Assembly: GCF_013409045.1 (NCBI RefSeq)
Contig: NZ_JACCBT010000001.1
Coordinates: forward strand, 4,216,001-4,280,000
Origin: Actinomadura citrea
GTDB lineage: Bacteria; Actinomycetota; Actinomycetes; Streptosporangiales; Streptosporangiaceae
Direction of reading: 5' to 3'
DNA length: 64,000 nucleotides
Shown here: positions 45,332 through 54,358 of the stretch, piece after piece
Layout: each line of letters opens with the position of its first letter
Position numbering within the stretch: position 1 is the first letter of the stretch
The notes under the pieces: generated by a model
Told to the model about the DNA's origin: nothing
Databases searched by the model: none
What the model saw: only the letters and a program-made list of their open reading frames with translations
Translations under genes and position numbers: made by a program

Positions 45332-46014
45332 GGTTCTCCGAATCCGGCGCGGTCCCGGAGGCCCGCGCGCCGGTCATCGGCATCGTCGGCTGCGGACGGA
45401 TGGGCACGGCGCTCGCCGAGACCTTCGCGGCGCAGCGACGGCCGTTACTGCTGGCCAGCAGGGGCGGCGGCTCCGCGAGCGGCCTCGCCGAACGGCTGCC
45501 GGGCGCCCGTGCCGGCAGCCTGGAACGGGTGGCCCGCGAGGCCGACATCGTGGCCCTGGCCAGCCCTCTCGCCGCCATCCACACCGAGATCGCTCCGCGC
45601 ATCCGCGCCCACGTGGTCGGCAAGCCGGTCATCGACATGTCCAACCCGGGCGGTCACGACCTCCTCGGCCACGGCTCCGCCGCCGAGCTGATCGCCTGCC
45701 TGCTTCCCGGCGGCGCCGTGGTCAAGGCGTTCAACTGCCTCTCCGCGCGGCAGCTCGCCGGCGCCGCGCACAACGGCGTCACGCTGACGGTCCCCATCGC
45801 CGGAGACCATCCCCGCGCGAAAGAGGCGGTCCGGTCGATCGTCGAGTCCGGCGGACTCGAGGTCGCCGACGCGGGCGACCTCCCCGGCAGCCGCTGGATC
45901 GAAGCCCTGGCCCAACTGCTCATGCGCCTCGAAAAGCAGCCCGGGCTCGGCGACGCCGTGGGCTTCCGGCTGCTTCGCCTCACCGCGTGCGAGGCGGCCT
46001 GGACCAGGCCGTGA
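45328..46014 (+). CDS. NADP/F420-type oxidoreductase
   Basis: This 228-residue Rossmann protein starts with VIGIVGCGRMGTALAETFAAQ and has IDMSNPGGHDLLGHG and VVKAFNCLSA, as in NADPH:F420 oxidoreductases and related NADP-binding proteins. It is the last gene of the core operon, joined to E10 by ATGA. It may supply reduced F420 or carry out a redox step on the core; similar genes occur near PKSE cassettes. The exact electron acceptor is unknown. Confidence 0.85.
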   Translation: MRFSESGAVPEARAPVIGIVGCGRMGTALAETFAAQRRPLLLASRGGGSASGLAERLPGARAGSLERVAREADIVALASPLAAIHTEIAPRIRAHVVGKPVIDMSNPGGHDLLGHGSAAELIACLLPGGAVVKAFNCLSARQLAGAAHNGVTLTVPIAGDHPRAKEAVRSIVESGGLEVADAGDLPGSRWIEALAQLLMRLEKQPGLGDAVGFRLLRLTACEAAWTRP

Positions 46015-46052
46015 CCCCACGCCGGCGGATCGGAATCCGGCGCGGGCTCCGT

Positions 46053-47276
46053 CTAGTCGATCGCGATCGGGAAGTGGTCGATGCCGCGGCCCACCCATGA
46101 GTCGCGGCGGGCGGGCTCTCCGGCGAGCCGGATGCGAGGGAAGCGGCGCAGCAGCCGGGGAAGCGCGATCCGCGCCTCCAGGCGCGACAGCGGCGCTCCG
46201 AGGCAGAAGTGGCCGCCTGCGCCGAAGGTGAGCGGCGCGGTGTAGGGCCGGTCCGGGTCGAAGCGGTCGGGCCGGCGGTAGCGGCGCGGGTCCCGGTTGC
46301 CGGCGGCCAGGATGGCGACCACCTTCGTGCCCGCCGGGATCGTCGTCCCCAGCAGCTCCACGTCCGCCCCGGCCCAGCGGCTCGTCGCCTGCACGGGCGG
46401 CTCGAACCGCAGCACCTCCTCGGCGTAGGCGGAGGCGAAGCCGGGCTCGGCGCGAAGGCGGTCGGCGAGGCCGGGATGCTCGAAGGAAAGGAGGAGCGCG
46501 TGCGCCATGAAGAAGTTCGTCGTCTCGAACCCGGCCGTCAGGAGCAGCATCATGTTGCCGACCAGCTCGTCGCGGCCGAGCCCGCCTCCGTCGTCGTGCA
46601 CCCGGACCAGGGAGCTGACGAGGTCCGCCTCGGGACAGCGGCGACGCCGCTCGATCAGCTCGTCGAAGTACACGGCCAGGTCGTCCATGGCCGTGTCCGC
46701 CGGAGCGAGCCGGGAGGCGTTCGTGATCCCCTCGAGGGCGGTCGTGACGTCGGCCGCGATGGCCCGGAACCACGCCTGGTCGCGCTCGGGCACCCCGAGC
46801 AGCCCGCTGATCACCGCGATCGGGAGCCGGGAGGCGAACTCGGCGATGAAGTCGACCGCCGTGCCGCCCGCGCCCGCCTCCGCCAGCGAGTCCAGGAGCC
46901 GGTCGGTGATCTGCTCGATCGCCGTCTCGTAGCCCGCCACCCGCCGGGGCGTGAACTCTCCCCGCAGCAGCCGCCGCAGGCGGGTGTGCGCGGGCGGATT
47001 GCTGTAGAGCATGGAGTCGGTGTACGCGCGCAGCGAGGAGTGCGCCCGCCACTCCGGATAGAAGAGGTCGAAGCTCTCCCCGTCCTGGACGCGCAGCCGC
47101 GGATCCCGCAGCACCCGGTCGCACTCGTCGTACCCGACGGCGGCCATCACCCCGGGTTTGATCTTCACCAGGTCGCCGTGCGCCCGTATCTCCTCGTACA
47201 GGGGATACGGATCCCGGAGTCCCTCGCCCACCAGCGCCGCGAGCGCCTCACGCGGCTGCATCGTCCCCGTGGCCAT
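46053..47276 (-). CDS. Cytochrome P450
   Basis: This 407-residue cytosolic P450 has the oxygen-binding helix LTAGFETTNFF, the ExxR pair in EEVLRFEPP and the heme loop FGAGGHFCLGAPLSR. It probably hydroxylates or oxidatively couples a part of the product. GGAAGGGA precedes ATG 47276. It is the last gene of a CoA-transferase, O-methyltransferase, P450 operon and converges with the core operon. No ferredoxin gene is adjacent. Confidence 0.93.
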   Translation of the reverse strand: MATGTMQPREALAALVGEGLRDPYPLYEEIRAHGDLVKIKPGVMAAVGYDECDRVLRDPRLRVQDGESFDLFYPEWRAHSSLRAYTDSMLYSNPPAHTRLRRLLRGEFTPRRVAGYETAIEQITDRLLDSLAEAGAGGTAVDFIAEFASRLPIAVISGLLGVPERDQAWFRAIAADVTTALEGITNASRLAPADTAMDDLAVYFDELIERRRRCPEADLVSSLVRVHDDGGGLGRDELVGNMMLLLTAGFETTNFFMAHALLLSFEHPGLADRLRAEPGFASAYAEEVLRFEPPVQATSRWAGADVELLGTTIPAGTKVVAILAAGNRDPRRYRRPDRFDPDRPYTAPLTFGAGGHFCLGAPLSRLEARIALPRLLRRFPRIRLAGEPARRDSWVGRGIDHFPIAID

Positions 47277-47358
47277 CGGCTCGTCCCTTCCGCGAGATTC
47301 CTCGTTGTCGCCGCCGGCGCGGGGTTCCTCGGCCCGCCGCGGCCCGCCGTGTCCCGGG

Positions 47359-48441
47359 TCACCTGCCGGGGTGAAGCTCGACGATCGAAACCGCTCCGGC
47401 GGGATGGACGGAGGCGACCCTGAGCCCGGCCTCGTCGGCGAGCGCGGACAGCTCCGGCAGCGACCGCACCTTCCCCCCGCAGTAGGCGAGCATCCGCAGG
47501 TCCAACCCGGTCGGCCCGCCGCCCGGACCGACGTTCTCCACGACGAACACCGAGCCGCCCGTGCCCGCGGCCTCCGCGCAGCGGGCCAGGATGGCGCGCG
47601 CCGGATCGTCGCCCCAGTTGTGGACGACCAGGGAGAGGACATAGCCCCCGGCCCCCGGCGGGAGCGGGCCGAACATGTCGCCCGTCTCGACCTCGGCGCG
47701 GTCGGCGACGCCCGCCGCGGCCAGCGCCTTTCGCGCCGCGTCGGTGGCGGGGGGCCGCTCGACGAGCACGGCCCGGAGCCCCGGGTGCGCGGTGAGCAGC
47801 GCGACCAGGAGCGTGCCGTCCCCGCCGCCGACGTCCACCACGCGGCCCAGGGACGCCCAGTCGTACGCCGATGCGATCCGGCGCGCCCGGTCCCTGCCGC
47901 CGGGGCGAAGCATGGCGCGGAAGGCGGCCTCGTGGCGGGGCTCGGCGGCCAGGTCGTCCCAGAAGGAGAGGCCGAAGCGCCGCGGGTAGGCGGGCTCGCC
48001 CGTGCGCACGCTGTGCAGCAGCTCGACGTAGCACAGCTCGGCCCGGCCGCCCTCCTCGATGTCGAGGCAGGCGCGAAGGCCGGCGGGGTGATCGCCGCGC
48101 AGCGGCTCGCCCAGCGCGGTCAGACCGTACCGGCCGGAGTCGTCCAGGCTCAGCACCCCGCGCACCGCGAGGTAGCGCATCAGGCGGGCGAGCCCGTCAG
48201 GGGCGGCGCCGGTGGCCTCGGCCAGTTCGGGCACGGTCCGCAGACCTGACGCGATGTGGTCGGCGATGCGCAGCGTCGCGGCCACCCGCACCGCCATCGG
48301 GGTCGCGAGCTGGGCCATCGCCCACAGCGCGGGGACGGCCTCGTCCGCCGCCGCCGACACGAGTCCTCCGTCGTGACGCGCCGGTGCGGGGCCGCCGGAC
48401 CGGCGGCCGTGCGGCTCGTCAGGCTTGACCATGCGGTTCAT
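47359..48441 (-). CDS. O-methyltransferase (DnrK/TcmO-like, Methyltransf_2)
   Basis: This 360-residue enzyme has an N-terminal dimerisation winged helix (ATPMAVRVAATLRIADHIASG, LMRYLAVRGVL) and a SAM domain with VVDVGGGDGTLLVALL and VLSLVVHNWGDD. Members methylate phenolic hydroxyls of aromatic polyketides. ATG 48441 follows GGGGAG; ATG 48432 is an alternative. It starts 19 bases after the CoA-transferase stop in the same operon. Confidence 0.9.
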   Translation of the reverse strand: MNRMVKPDEPHGRRSGGPAPARHDGGLVSAAADEAVPALWAMAQLATPMAVRVAATLRIADHIASGLRTVPELAEATGAAPDGLARLMRYLAVRGVLSLDDSGRYGLTALGEPLRGDHPAGLRACLDIEEGGRAELCYVELLHSVRTGEPAYPRRFGLSFWDDLAAEPRHEAAFRAMLRPGGRDRARRIASAYDWASLGRVVDVGGGDGTLLVALLTAHPGLRAVLVERPPATDAARKALAAAGVADRAEVETGDMFGPLPPGAGGYVLSLVVHNWGDDPARAILARCAEAAGTGGSVFVVENVGPGGGPTGLDLRMLAYCGGKVRSLPELSALADEAGLRVASVHPAGAVSIVELHPGR

Positions 48442-48460
48442 CGATCTCCCCGGTGCGCGG

Positions 48461-50050
48461 CTACGGACGGAACAGGTCGGCGGCCATGGTGGTGACGCCG
48501 GCGGCGGGACGGACAGGGAAGCCGATCTGCCCGAGGACGTCCCGCCGGACGTCGACGCCGGGCGCCACCTCCGTCAGCACGAGTCCTTCGGCGGTCATCT
48601 CGAACACGGCGCGTTCGGTGACGACGAGGGCCCGCTGGCCGCGCTCCAGACCGGCGCGGACCGCGTAGGTGACGTGGTCGGCCTCGGGCACGAGCTTCTG
48701 GATCTCGCCCTCCCGCAGGATGTCGAGCCTTCCGCCCTCGCAGGAGACGTCGAGGCCCTGGGTGGTGAGGGTGCCTCCGAGGACGATCCGCTGCGCGTTG
48801 TGCGCGATGTCGACGAATCCGCCGCCGCCCGGGCTCGTGCCCGCGAAGCGGCTGACGTTGACGTTCCCGGCGGCATCGAGCTGGGCGAAGGAGAGCGCGG
48901 CGAGCGCGCAGCCGCCGCCGTCGATGAAGTCGAACTGGTAGGTCCCGTCGACCAGCGCCTCGGGGGAGTAGTTGGCCGAGAACTGCCAGCCGCCCATGAC
49001 GACGCCGCCGAAGGAGCCGTGCTCGGTGGTGAAGGTGTAGTCGTCCAGCCGGTCGTCGCGGAAGGCGCCGTCCTCCGCCATGGCCAGGATCGCGCTCGAC
49101 GCCGCGCCGAACCCGAGGATCGTGGTCTCACCCGGGCGGATCTCCCGCGCGACACGGCGCGCGATGACCTTTCCCGGCCCGGGGCGCAGGCGCGGCAGGC
49201 GCCCGACCGGGTGCGGCACCGGCCGCAGGTAGCCGGGGTCGTTGCGCACCTCCGTCCCGATCAGCTCGCCCGCCGCGACCACGACGCGGTCGACGAGCAC
49301 GCCGGGGACCTGCACCTCGCGCGCGGGCCGGGACCCGCGCGGCACGATCCGCGACACCTGCGCGATCACGGTGCCGCCGCTCGCCTTGACGGCGAGGGCG
49401 AGGGCGAGGGCGGCGGAGGTGAGCGGCAGATCCTCGAAGGACAGGTTGCCGTGGGCGTCGGAGCTGCTGGCCCGGATGATCCCCACGTCCAGCGGCCAGG
49501 TGGGGTAGAGCAGGAGCTCCTCGCCGCGCAGCTCGACCACCTCCACCAGGTCGTCCTTGGCCCGGCCGGTGAGGCGGCCGCCGCCGTGGCGCGGGTCGGC
49601 GAAGGTGCCGAGACCGATGCGGGTGAGGTAGCCCGGGCTCCGCCGCGCGACCTCCCGCAGCCAGTGCATGGCGGCGCCGATCGGCCAGCTGTAGGCCTCG
49701 ACGAGATCGTCGCGGATCAGCTCGGTGAGCGCCGGGCGGGCACCGGTGCGCGGATGCCGCGGATTGATGTAGGAGCCGGCGACGATCCGGCGCATCAGCC
49801 CCTCGCGGGCCACGCCGTCCATGCCGCCGATGTCCATGGCGTCGCCGGTGGCGCAGGGGAAGAAGAAGGTCAGGTCCCGGGGGGAGCCGAGCCGCTCGAA
49901 CCGCTCGCCGATGGCGCGCAGGACCGCGTCGGGCGTGATCCAGCCGATGACTCCGGTGCTCGCGACGGACTGCCCGTCCTCGATGAGGGCCGCCGCGGTC
50001 GCCGCGTCACAGACCTTGCCCCCCACGGCAGCAGCCGCGACATCGTCCAT
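48461..50050 (-). CDS. CoA-transferase (propionate/acetoacetate type, YdiF-like)
   Basis: This 529-residue protein covers both halves of a family I CoA-transferase in one chain. The N-terminal half has DGQSVASTGVIGWITPDAVL and ASSSDAHGNLSFED; the second half has the catalytic glutamate in FTTEHGSFGG and ILGFGAASSAILAMA. It moves CoA between carboxylic acids, perhaps activating the acid used by the adjacent methyltransferase and P450. GAGGGGA precedes ATG 50050. Cluster motif copy 9 lies 83 bases upstream. Confidence 0.88.
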   Translation of the reverse strand: MDDVAAAAVGGKVCDAATAAALIEDGQSVASTGVIGWITPDAVLRAIGERFERLGSPRDLTFFFPCATGDAMDIGGMDGVAREGLMRRIVAGSYINPRHPRTGARPALTELIRDDLVEAYSWPIGAAMHWLREVARRSPGYLTRIGLGTFADPRHGGGRLTGRAKDDLVEVVELRGEELLLYPTWPLDVGIIRASSSDAHGNLSFEDLPLTSAALALALAVKASGGTVIAQVSRIVPRGSRPAREVQVPGVLVDRVVVAAGELIGTEVRNDPGYLRPVPHPVGRLPRLRPGPGKVIARRVAREIRPGETTILGFGAASSAILAMAEDGAFRDDRLDDYTFTTEHGSFGGVVMGGWQFSANYSPEALVDGTYQFDFIDGGGCALAALSFAQLDAAGNVNVSRFAGTSPGGGGFVDIAHNAQRIVLGGTLTTQGLDVSCEGGRLDILREGEIQKLVPEADHVTYAVRAGLERGQRALVVTERAVFEMTAEGLVLTEVAPGVDVRRDVLGQIGFPVRPAAGVTTMAADLFRP

Positions 50051-50133
50051 CGCGTCCCCTCGGCGTCGCACCGATCCCGGTCGTCCCGTCGCGGACCTGG
50101 TTCCCTCCGCACCGGACGGGGTCGAATGTCAAT

Positions 50134-50151
50134 GCTATCAAAAACTATAGT
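50134..50151. promoter_or_regulatory. 18-bp cluster motif, copy 9
   Basis: GCTATCAAAAACTATAGT has one mismatch to consensus and lies between the divergent CoA-transferase and TldD operons, 83 and 126 bases from their starts. Confidence 0.72.
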
Positions 50152-50277
50152 TATCGCCCAGATCGACGGATTGCCTTCCCCGGCAGTTGCTGGATTTGGC
50201 GTTCGCGGTCGGCTTTTACAACGCGAGGCAATATGTTTTTCTAGTAGGACGTGCCCGGGTGTGGAAAGTGAGGCAGC

Positions 50278-51786
50278 GTGCGACGTGGTGTGGACGCCTC
50301 GTTCTCCGCCCTCCCGCTGGACTCCCTGGCCGATGCGGCGCTCGGCCGCGCGGCCGGGCTCGGGGCCGGGCACGCGTCCTTCCGCCTCGACCGCGTCCGC
50401 ACGGCGCGGCTGCTGCTGCGCGACGGCGTCCTCGGCGGCGGGCAGGACGCCACGGACACGGGGCTGGCCGTGCGCCTGTGGCACGGGGGCGTCCCCGGCT
50501 TCGCCGCCGCCCCCGAGCTGACGGCGCGCGCCGCCGCCGGAGCCGCCGAGCAGGCGGTGGCCGTCGCCCGCGCGTGCTCGGCGATCGGCGGCGGCTCCGG
50601 TGAGCCGGTCGGCGAACCGGTCCACCACGGCGCGACGTGGGTCTCGTCGTACCGGGTCGATCCGTTCGAGGTGCCCGAGGAGGAGCGCATCGCGCTCATG
50701 GCCGACTGGAGCCGGCGGCTGCTGGCCGCGCCGGAGGTCGAGCACGTGCTGGCCTTCCTCACCGTCGTCCGGGAGAACAAGTTCTACGCCGACCTCGCGG
50801 GCACGGTGACCACTCAGCAGCGGGTGCGGGTCCACCCGCTGTTCTTCGTCCAGGGCGCGGACCCGCGCGGTGGCGGGACGGCGACGTTGCGCACCCTCGG
50901 GCCTCCCACGGCCCGGGGCTGGGAGTACCTCGCCGGCGACGGCTGGGACTGGGAGCGCGAGCTGTCCGAGCTGCCCGCGCACCTCGCCGCCAAGCTCCGC
51001 GCCCGCCCGGTGCGGCCGGGCCGCTACGACCTGGTCATCGATCCGTCCAACCTCTGGCTGACCGTGCACGAGTCGGTCGGCCACACCACGGAGATGGACC
51101 GCGCGCTGGGGCACGAGGCGTCCTCGACCGGCACGACGTTCCTCACTCCGGAGGGGCTCGGCTCGCACCGGTACGGCTCGCCGCTGATGAACGTCACCGC
51201 GGACCGCACGGCCGAGCACGGCCTCGCGACGGTGGGCTTCGACGACGAAGGGGTGGCGGCGCAGTCCTGGAGCCTGGTGCGGGACGGGGTCCTCACCGGC
51301 TTCCAGCACGACCGGCGCACCGCGGGCCTGGCGGGCCTGGGACGTTCCAACGGCTGCTCGTTCGCCGAGTCCGCGATGCACGTGCCGCTGCCGCGGATGC
51401 CCAACGTCGGGCTCCGTCCCGCGCCCGGAGGCCCGTCCACCGACGACCTCATCGCGGGGATCGAGGACGGCATCTACCTCGTCGGCTCCGACAGCTGGTC
51501 CATCGACATGCGCCGCCAGAACTTCCAGATGACCGCCCAGCGATGCCATCGGATCCGCAACGGACGCCTGGAGGGTCAACTGAGCGGGGTCGCCTACCAG
51601 GCCTCGACCACGGAGTTCTGGTCGGCGCTGACCGCACTCGGCGGCGAGGACACCTACCGGCTCTTCGGCGCCGACCTGTGCGGCAAGGGCCAGCCGATGC
51701 AGGTGGCCGCGGCCGGCCACGGCTGCCCCGCGGCCGTGTTCAGGGGGATCAAGGTCATCGACACCGGCGCGGACGGGCTGCCGTGA
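50278..51786 (+). CDS. tldD: TldD-family metalloprotease subunit
   Basis: This 502-residue protein has the TldD active-site motif HExxxH (H264-ESVG-H269) in WLTVHESVGHTTEMDRALGHE, and the conserved C-terminal segments SSTGTTFLTPEG and GRSNGCSFAES. TldD pairs with TldE/PmbA to form a protease that cleaves unfolded peptides through a narrow channel, for example microcin B17 leader or CcdA. GTG 50278 follows GTGAGGC. The partner gene follows. Its TGA is in the same frame as the TldE coding sequence. Confidence 0.92.
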   Translation: MRRGVDASFSALPLDSLADAALGRAAGLGAGHASFRLDRVRTARLLLRDGVLGGGQDATDTGLAVRLWHGGVPGFAAAPELTARAAAGAAEQAVAVARACSAIGGGSGEPVGEPVHHGATWVSSYRVDPFEVPEEERIALMADWSRRLLAAPEVEHVLAFLTVVRENKFYADLAGTVTTQQRVRVHPLFFVQGADPRGGGTATLRTLGPPTARGWEYLAGDGWDWERELSELPAHLAAKLRARPVRPGRYDLVIDPSNLWLTVHESVGHTTEMDRALGHEASSTGTTFLTPEGLGSHRYGSPLMNVTADRTAEHGLATVGFDDEGVAAQSWSLVRDGVLTGFQHDRRTAGLAGLGRSNGCSFAESAMHVPLPRMPNVGLRPAPGGPSTDDLIAGIEDGIYLVGSDSWSIDMRRQNFQMTAQRCHRIRNGRLEGQLSGVAYQASTTEFWSALTALGGEDTYRLFGADLCGKGQPMQVAAAGHGCPAAVFRGIKVIDTGADGLP

Positions 51787-51852
51787 CCTCCCGGGCGGCG
51801 CCTCGGAGCACGGTTCCCGGTCCGCGGGCCACGGTCGAGGAGGGCAGCAGAG

Positions 51853-53271
51853 ATCGGTAGCGCACCACGGCTCGCGGAGCTGGCCGTCCAGGTCGGCAAG
51901 GACGCCGACGCCTACGTGGCGATCGTCGACGAGGCCGCCACGGCGCACGCGCGGTGGGCGGGCAACGCGCTGACGTCGAGCGGTCTCACCGCGGACACGA
52001 GGCTGACGGTGATCGCCGTGACCCCGGGCGCGCACGGCACCGCGGCGGGCGTCGTCTCGCACCGCGGCGCGGTGGACGAGGAGGCGGTGCGGGCCGTCGT
52101 GGCGGCGGCCGAACGCGCCGCGCGCACGGCGACGCCCGCCGCCGACGCCCGTCCCCTGCTGACCGGCGACGTCGTGCCCTCCTCGGCGGACTGGGCCGAG
52201 CCCGCGCCCACGGCGTCGGCCGGCGTCCTCGCCCGGTTCGCCGCCAGCCTCGCCGCGACGTTCGAGCGGGCCCGCGGGGAGCGCCGCCTGCTGTACGGCT
52301 ACGCCGAACAGCGGCAGCACGCCACGTGGCTGGCGTCCTCCACCGGCCTGCGGCTGCGGCACGTCCAGACCTCGGGCGTCGTGGACCTGACCGCCAAGAC
52401 CGGGGACGGCGCGGCCTCGACGTGGAGCGGCACCGGGGCGGCCGACCTCGGCGAGATCGATCCGCTTCCCCTGTACGAGGGGCTGGGGGAGCGGCTCGAC
52501 CGGGGACGCAGGCGCGTCGAGCTCCCCGCCGGGCGCTACGAGGTGCTGCTGTCCCCGTCGTGCGTCGCCGATCTCATGCTGCGGCTTTACCGCGCGGCCG
52601 GGGCGAAGGACGCGGTCGACGCGCGCACCGTGTTCGGCGGCCCGGACGGCGGGACCCGGATCGGTGAGCGCCTGACCGGCGCACCGCTCACGCTGCGGAG
52701 CGACCCGCACGAGCCGGGCCTGCGGTGCGCGCCGTTCGTCGCCGCCCGGGGCTCCGCCGACGTCGCTCAGGTGTTCGCGGACACGGTTTCGGTGTTCGAC
52801 AACGGCCTGCCGCTCTCGCCGGCCGAGTGGATCCACGACGGCGTCCTCACCCGCCTGGTCCAGACCCGCCACTCCGCCGATCTCACCGGGCTGCCGGTCA
52901 CGCCGCAGGTCGGCAATCTGGTGCTGGAGGGGCCGGGGGAGGGCCGGTCGCTCGCCGAGCTGGTCGCGACCACGAGGCGCGGGCTCCTGGTCACCTCGCT
53001 GTGGTACGTCCGCGACGTCGACCCCCGGACGCTGCTGCTCACCGGGCTTACCCGCGACGGCGTCTACCTGGTGGAGGACGGCGAAGTGGTGGGGGAGACG
53101 AACAACTTCCGCTTCAACGAGAGCCCGGTGGACCTGCTGGGCCGGGTGACGGAGATCGGCCGCACCGAACGAACCCTGCCGAGGGAGAGGGACGACTCCA
53201 CGCCCCGGACGGCCATGCCCGCGCTCCGGGTGGGCGACTACACGATGTCGGCGGTCAGCGAGGCGATCTGA
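51853..53271 (+). CDS. tldE: TldE/PmbA-family protease subunit, unusual start
   Basis: This is the non-catalytic partner of TldD, ending with SLWYVRDVDPRTLLLTGLTRDG and VGETNNFRFNESPVDLLG. Family-like sequence (RLAELAVQVGKDADAYVAIV) begins before the first canonical start, GTG 51916. No ATG, GTG or TTG exists in frame between the TldD stop and 51916. The strongest ribosome site, AGGAGGG at 51838-51844, points to ATC at 51853, which I take as a probable non-standard start; GTG 51916 would give 451 residues. It overlaps the convergent RmlB gene by 17 bases. Confidence 0.85.
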   Translation: MGSAPRLAELAVQVGKDADAYVAIVDEAATAHARWAGNALTSSGLTADTRLTVIAVTPGAHGTAAGVVSHRGAVDEEAVRAVVAAAERAARTATPAADARPLLTGDVVPSSADWAEPAPTASAGVLARFAASLAATFERARGERRLLYGYAEQRQHATWLASSTGLRLRHVQTSGVVDLTAKTGDGAASTWSGTGAADLGEIDPLPLYEGLGERLDRGRRRVELPAGRYEVLLSPSCVADLMLRLYRAAGAKDAVDARTVFGGPDGGTRIGERLTGAPLTLRSDPHEPGLRCAPFVAARGSADVAQVFADTVSVFDNGLPLSPAEWIHDGVLTRLVQTRHSADLTGLPVTPQVGNLVLEGPGEGRSLAELVATTRRGLLVTSLWYVRDVDPRTLLLTGLTRDGVYLVEDGEVVGETNNFRFNESPVDLLGRVTEIGRTERTLPRERDDSTPRTAMPALRVGDYTMSAVSEAI

Positions 53272-54268
53272 GCGCCGGCCCCGGCAGCTCCCGGAGACCG
53301 GCCTTCAGGGGTTCCCACCAGGCGCGGTTCGCGCGGTACCACTCGACGGTCGCCTCGAGCCCGTCCTCGAAGCGCACGCGCGGGACGAAGCCGAGCCGTT
53401 CCTCGATCTTGGTGGTGTCGAGCGCGTACCTGCGGTCGTGCCCCTGGCGGTCGGGGACGTGGTCGACCGCCTCCCAGCCGGCGCCGCACGCCTCCAGCAG
53501 CAGGTCCGTCAGGTCCTCGTTGGACAGTTCCTTCCCACCGCCGATGTGGTACACCTCGCCCGGGCGGCCCGATCGCAGCACCAGGTCGAGCGCGCGGCAG
53601 TGGTCCGACACGTGCAGCCAGCCCCGCCGGTGGCGGCCGTCGCCGTAGAGCGGTACCCGCCGGCCGTCGAGCAGGTTGGTCACGAACAGCGGGATCACCT
53701 TCTCCGGGAACTGGTAGTGGCCGTAGTTGTTGGTGCACCGCGTGACCATGACCTCGAGGCCGCGGGTCCGGTGCCAGGCCAGCGCCAGCAGGTCCGACCC
53801 GGCCTTGGCCGACGCGTAGGGGCCGTTGGGCAGCAGCGGAGCGTCCTCCGCCCACGCCCCCTGGGCGATCGATCCGTAGACCTCGTCGGTGGACACGTGC
53901 ACGAACCTGCCGACGCCGTGCCGCTGGGCCGCCTCCAGCATGTTCTGCGTGCCCAGCACGTTGGTCCGCACGAAGGGCGTGGCGGTGTCGATCGAGCGGT
54001 CCACGTGCGATTCGGCGGCGAGATGGACGATCGCGTCCTGGCCAGCCACGGCCGCGTCGACCGCGTCGGGATCGCAGGTGTCGCCGTGCACGAACCGGTA
54101 GCGGGGGTGCCCGGCGACCGGGGCCAGGTTCTGCAGGTTCCCCGAGTACGTGAGCGCGTCCAGCACGGTGACGTACGCGCCCGCCGTGCCCGGCAGCTCG
54201 CCGCGCAGCGTCGCCCGCACGAACTCCGAGCCGATGAAACCGGCGCCCCCGGTGACCAGGAGTCTCAT
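53255..54268 (-). CDS. rmlB: dTDP-glucose 4,6-dehydratase
   Basis: This 337-residue extended SDR has the NAD loop TGGAGFIGSEF, the catalytic HVSTDEVYGS and YASAKAG, and the TDP-sugar segment RCTNNYGHYQFPEKVIPLFV. It converts dTDP-glucose to dTDP-4-keto-6-deoxyglucose, the branch point for deoxysugars. GGAGGCGGGG precedes ATG 54268. It is downstream of the acyltransferase on the same strand, but a strong hairpin stands between them, and no 18-bp motif is adjacent. Confidence 0.95.
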   Translation of the reverse strand: MRLLVTGGAGFIGSEFVRATLRGELPGTAGAYVTVLDALTYSGNLQNLAPVAGHPRYRFVHGDTCDPDAVDAAVAGQDAIVHLAAESHVDRSIDTATPFVRTNVLGTQNMLEAAQRHGVGRFVHVSTDEVYGSIAQGAWAEDAPLLPNGPYASAKAGSDLLALAWHRTRGLEVMVTRCTNNYGHYQFPEKVIPLFVTNLLDGRRVPLYGDGRHRRGWLHVSDHCRALDLVLRSGRPGEVYHIGGGKELSNEDLTDLLLEACGAGWEAVDHVPDRQGHDRRYALDTTKIEERLGFVPRVRFEDGLEATVEWYRANRAWWEPLKAGLRELPGPALRSPR

Positions 54269-54302
54269 CGCCCCGCCTCCTCGGCGTTCCCTGGTGGTCT
54301 TC

Positions 54303-54355
54303 ACGCCCGCGGCGGGCGAGACGTGCCGGGGCATCGTCTCGCCCGCCGCGGGCGT
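54303..54355 (-). terminator. Perfect 21-bp hairpin between acyltransferase and rmlB
   Basis: Arms at 54303-54323 and 54335-54355 are fully complementary with an 11-base loop, starting four bases after the acyltransferase stop and ending 35 bases before the rmlB ATG. It should terminate or attenuate read-through into rmlB. Confidence 0.82.
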
Positions 54356-54358
54356 TGG

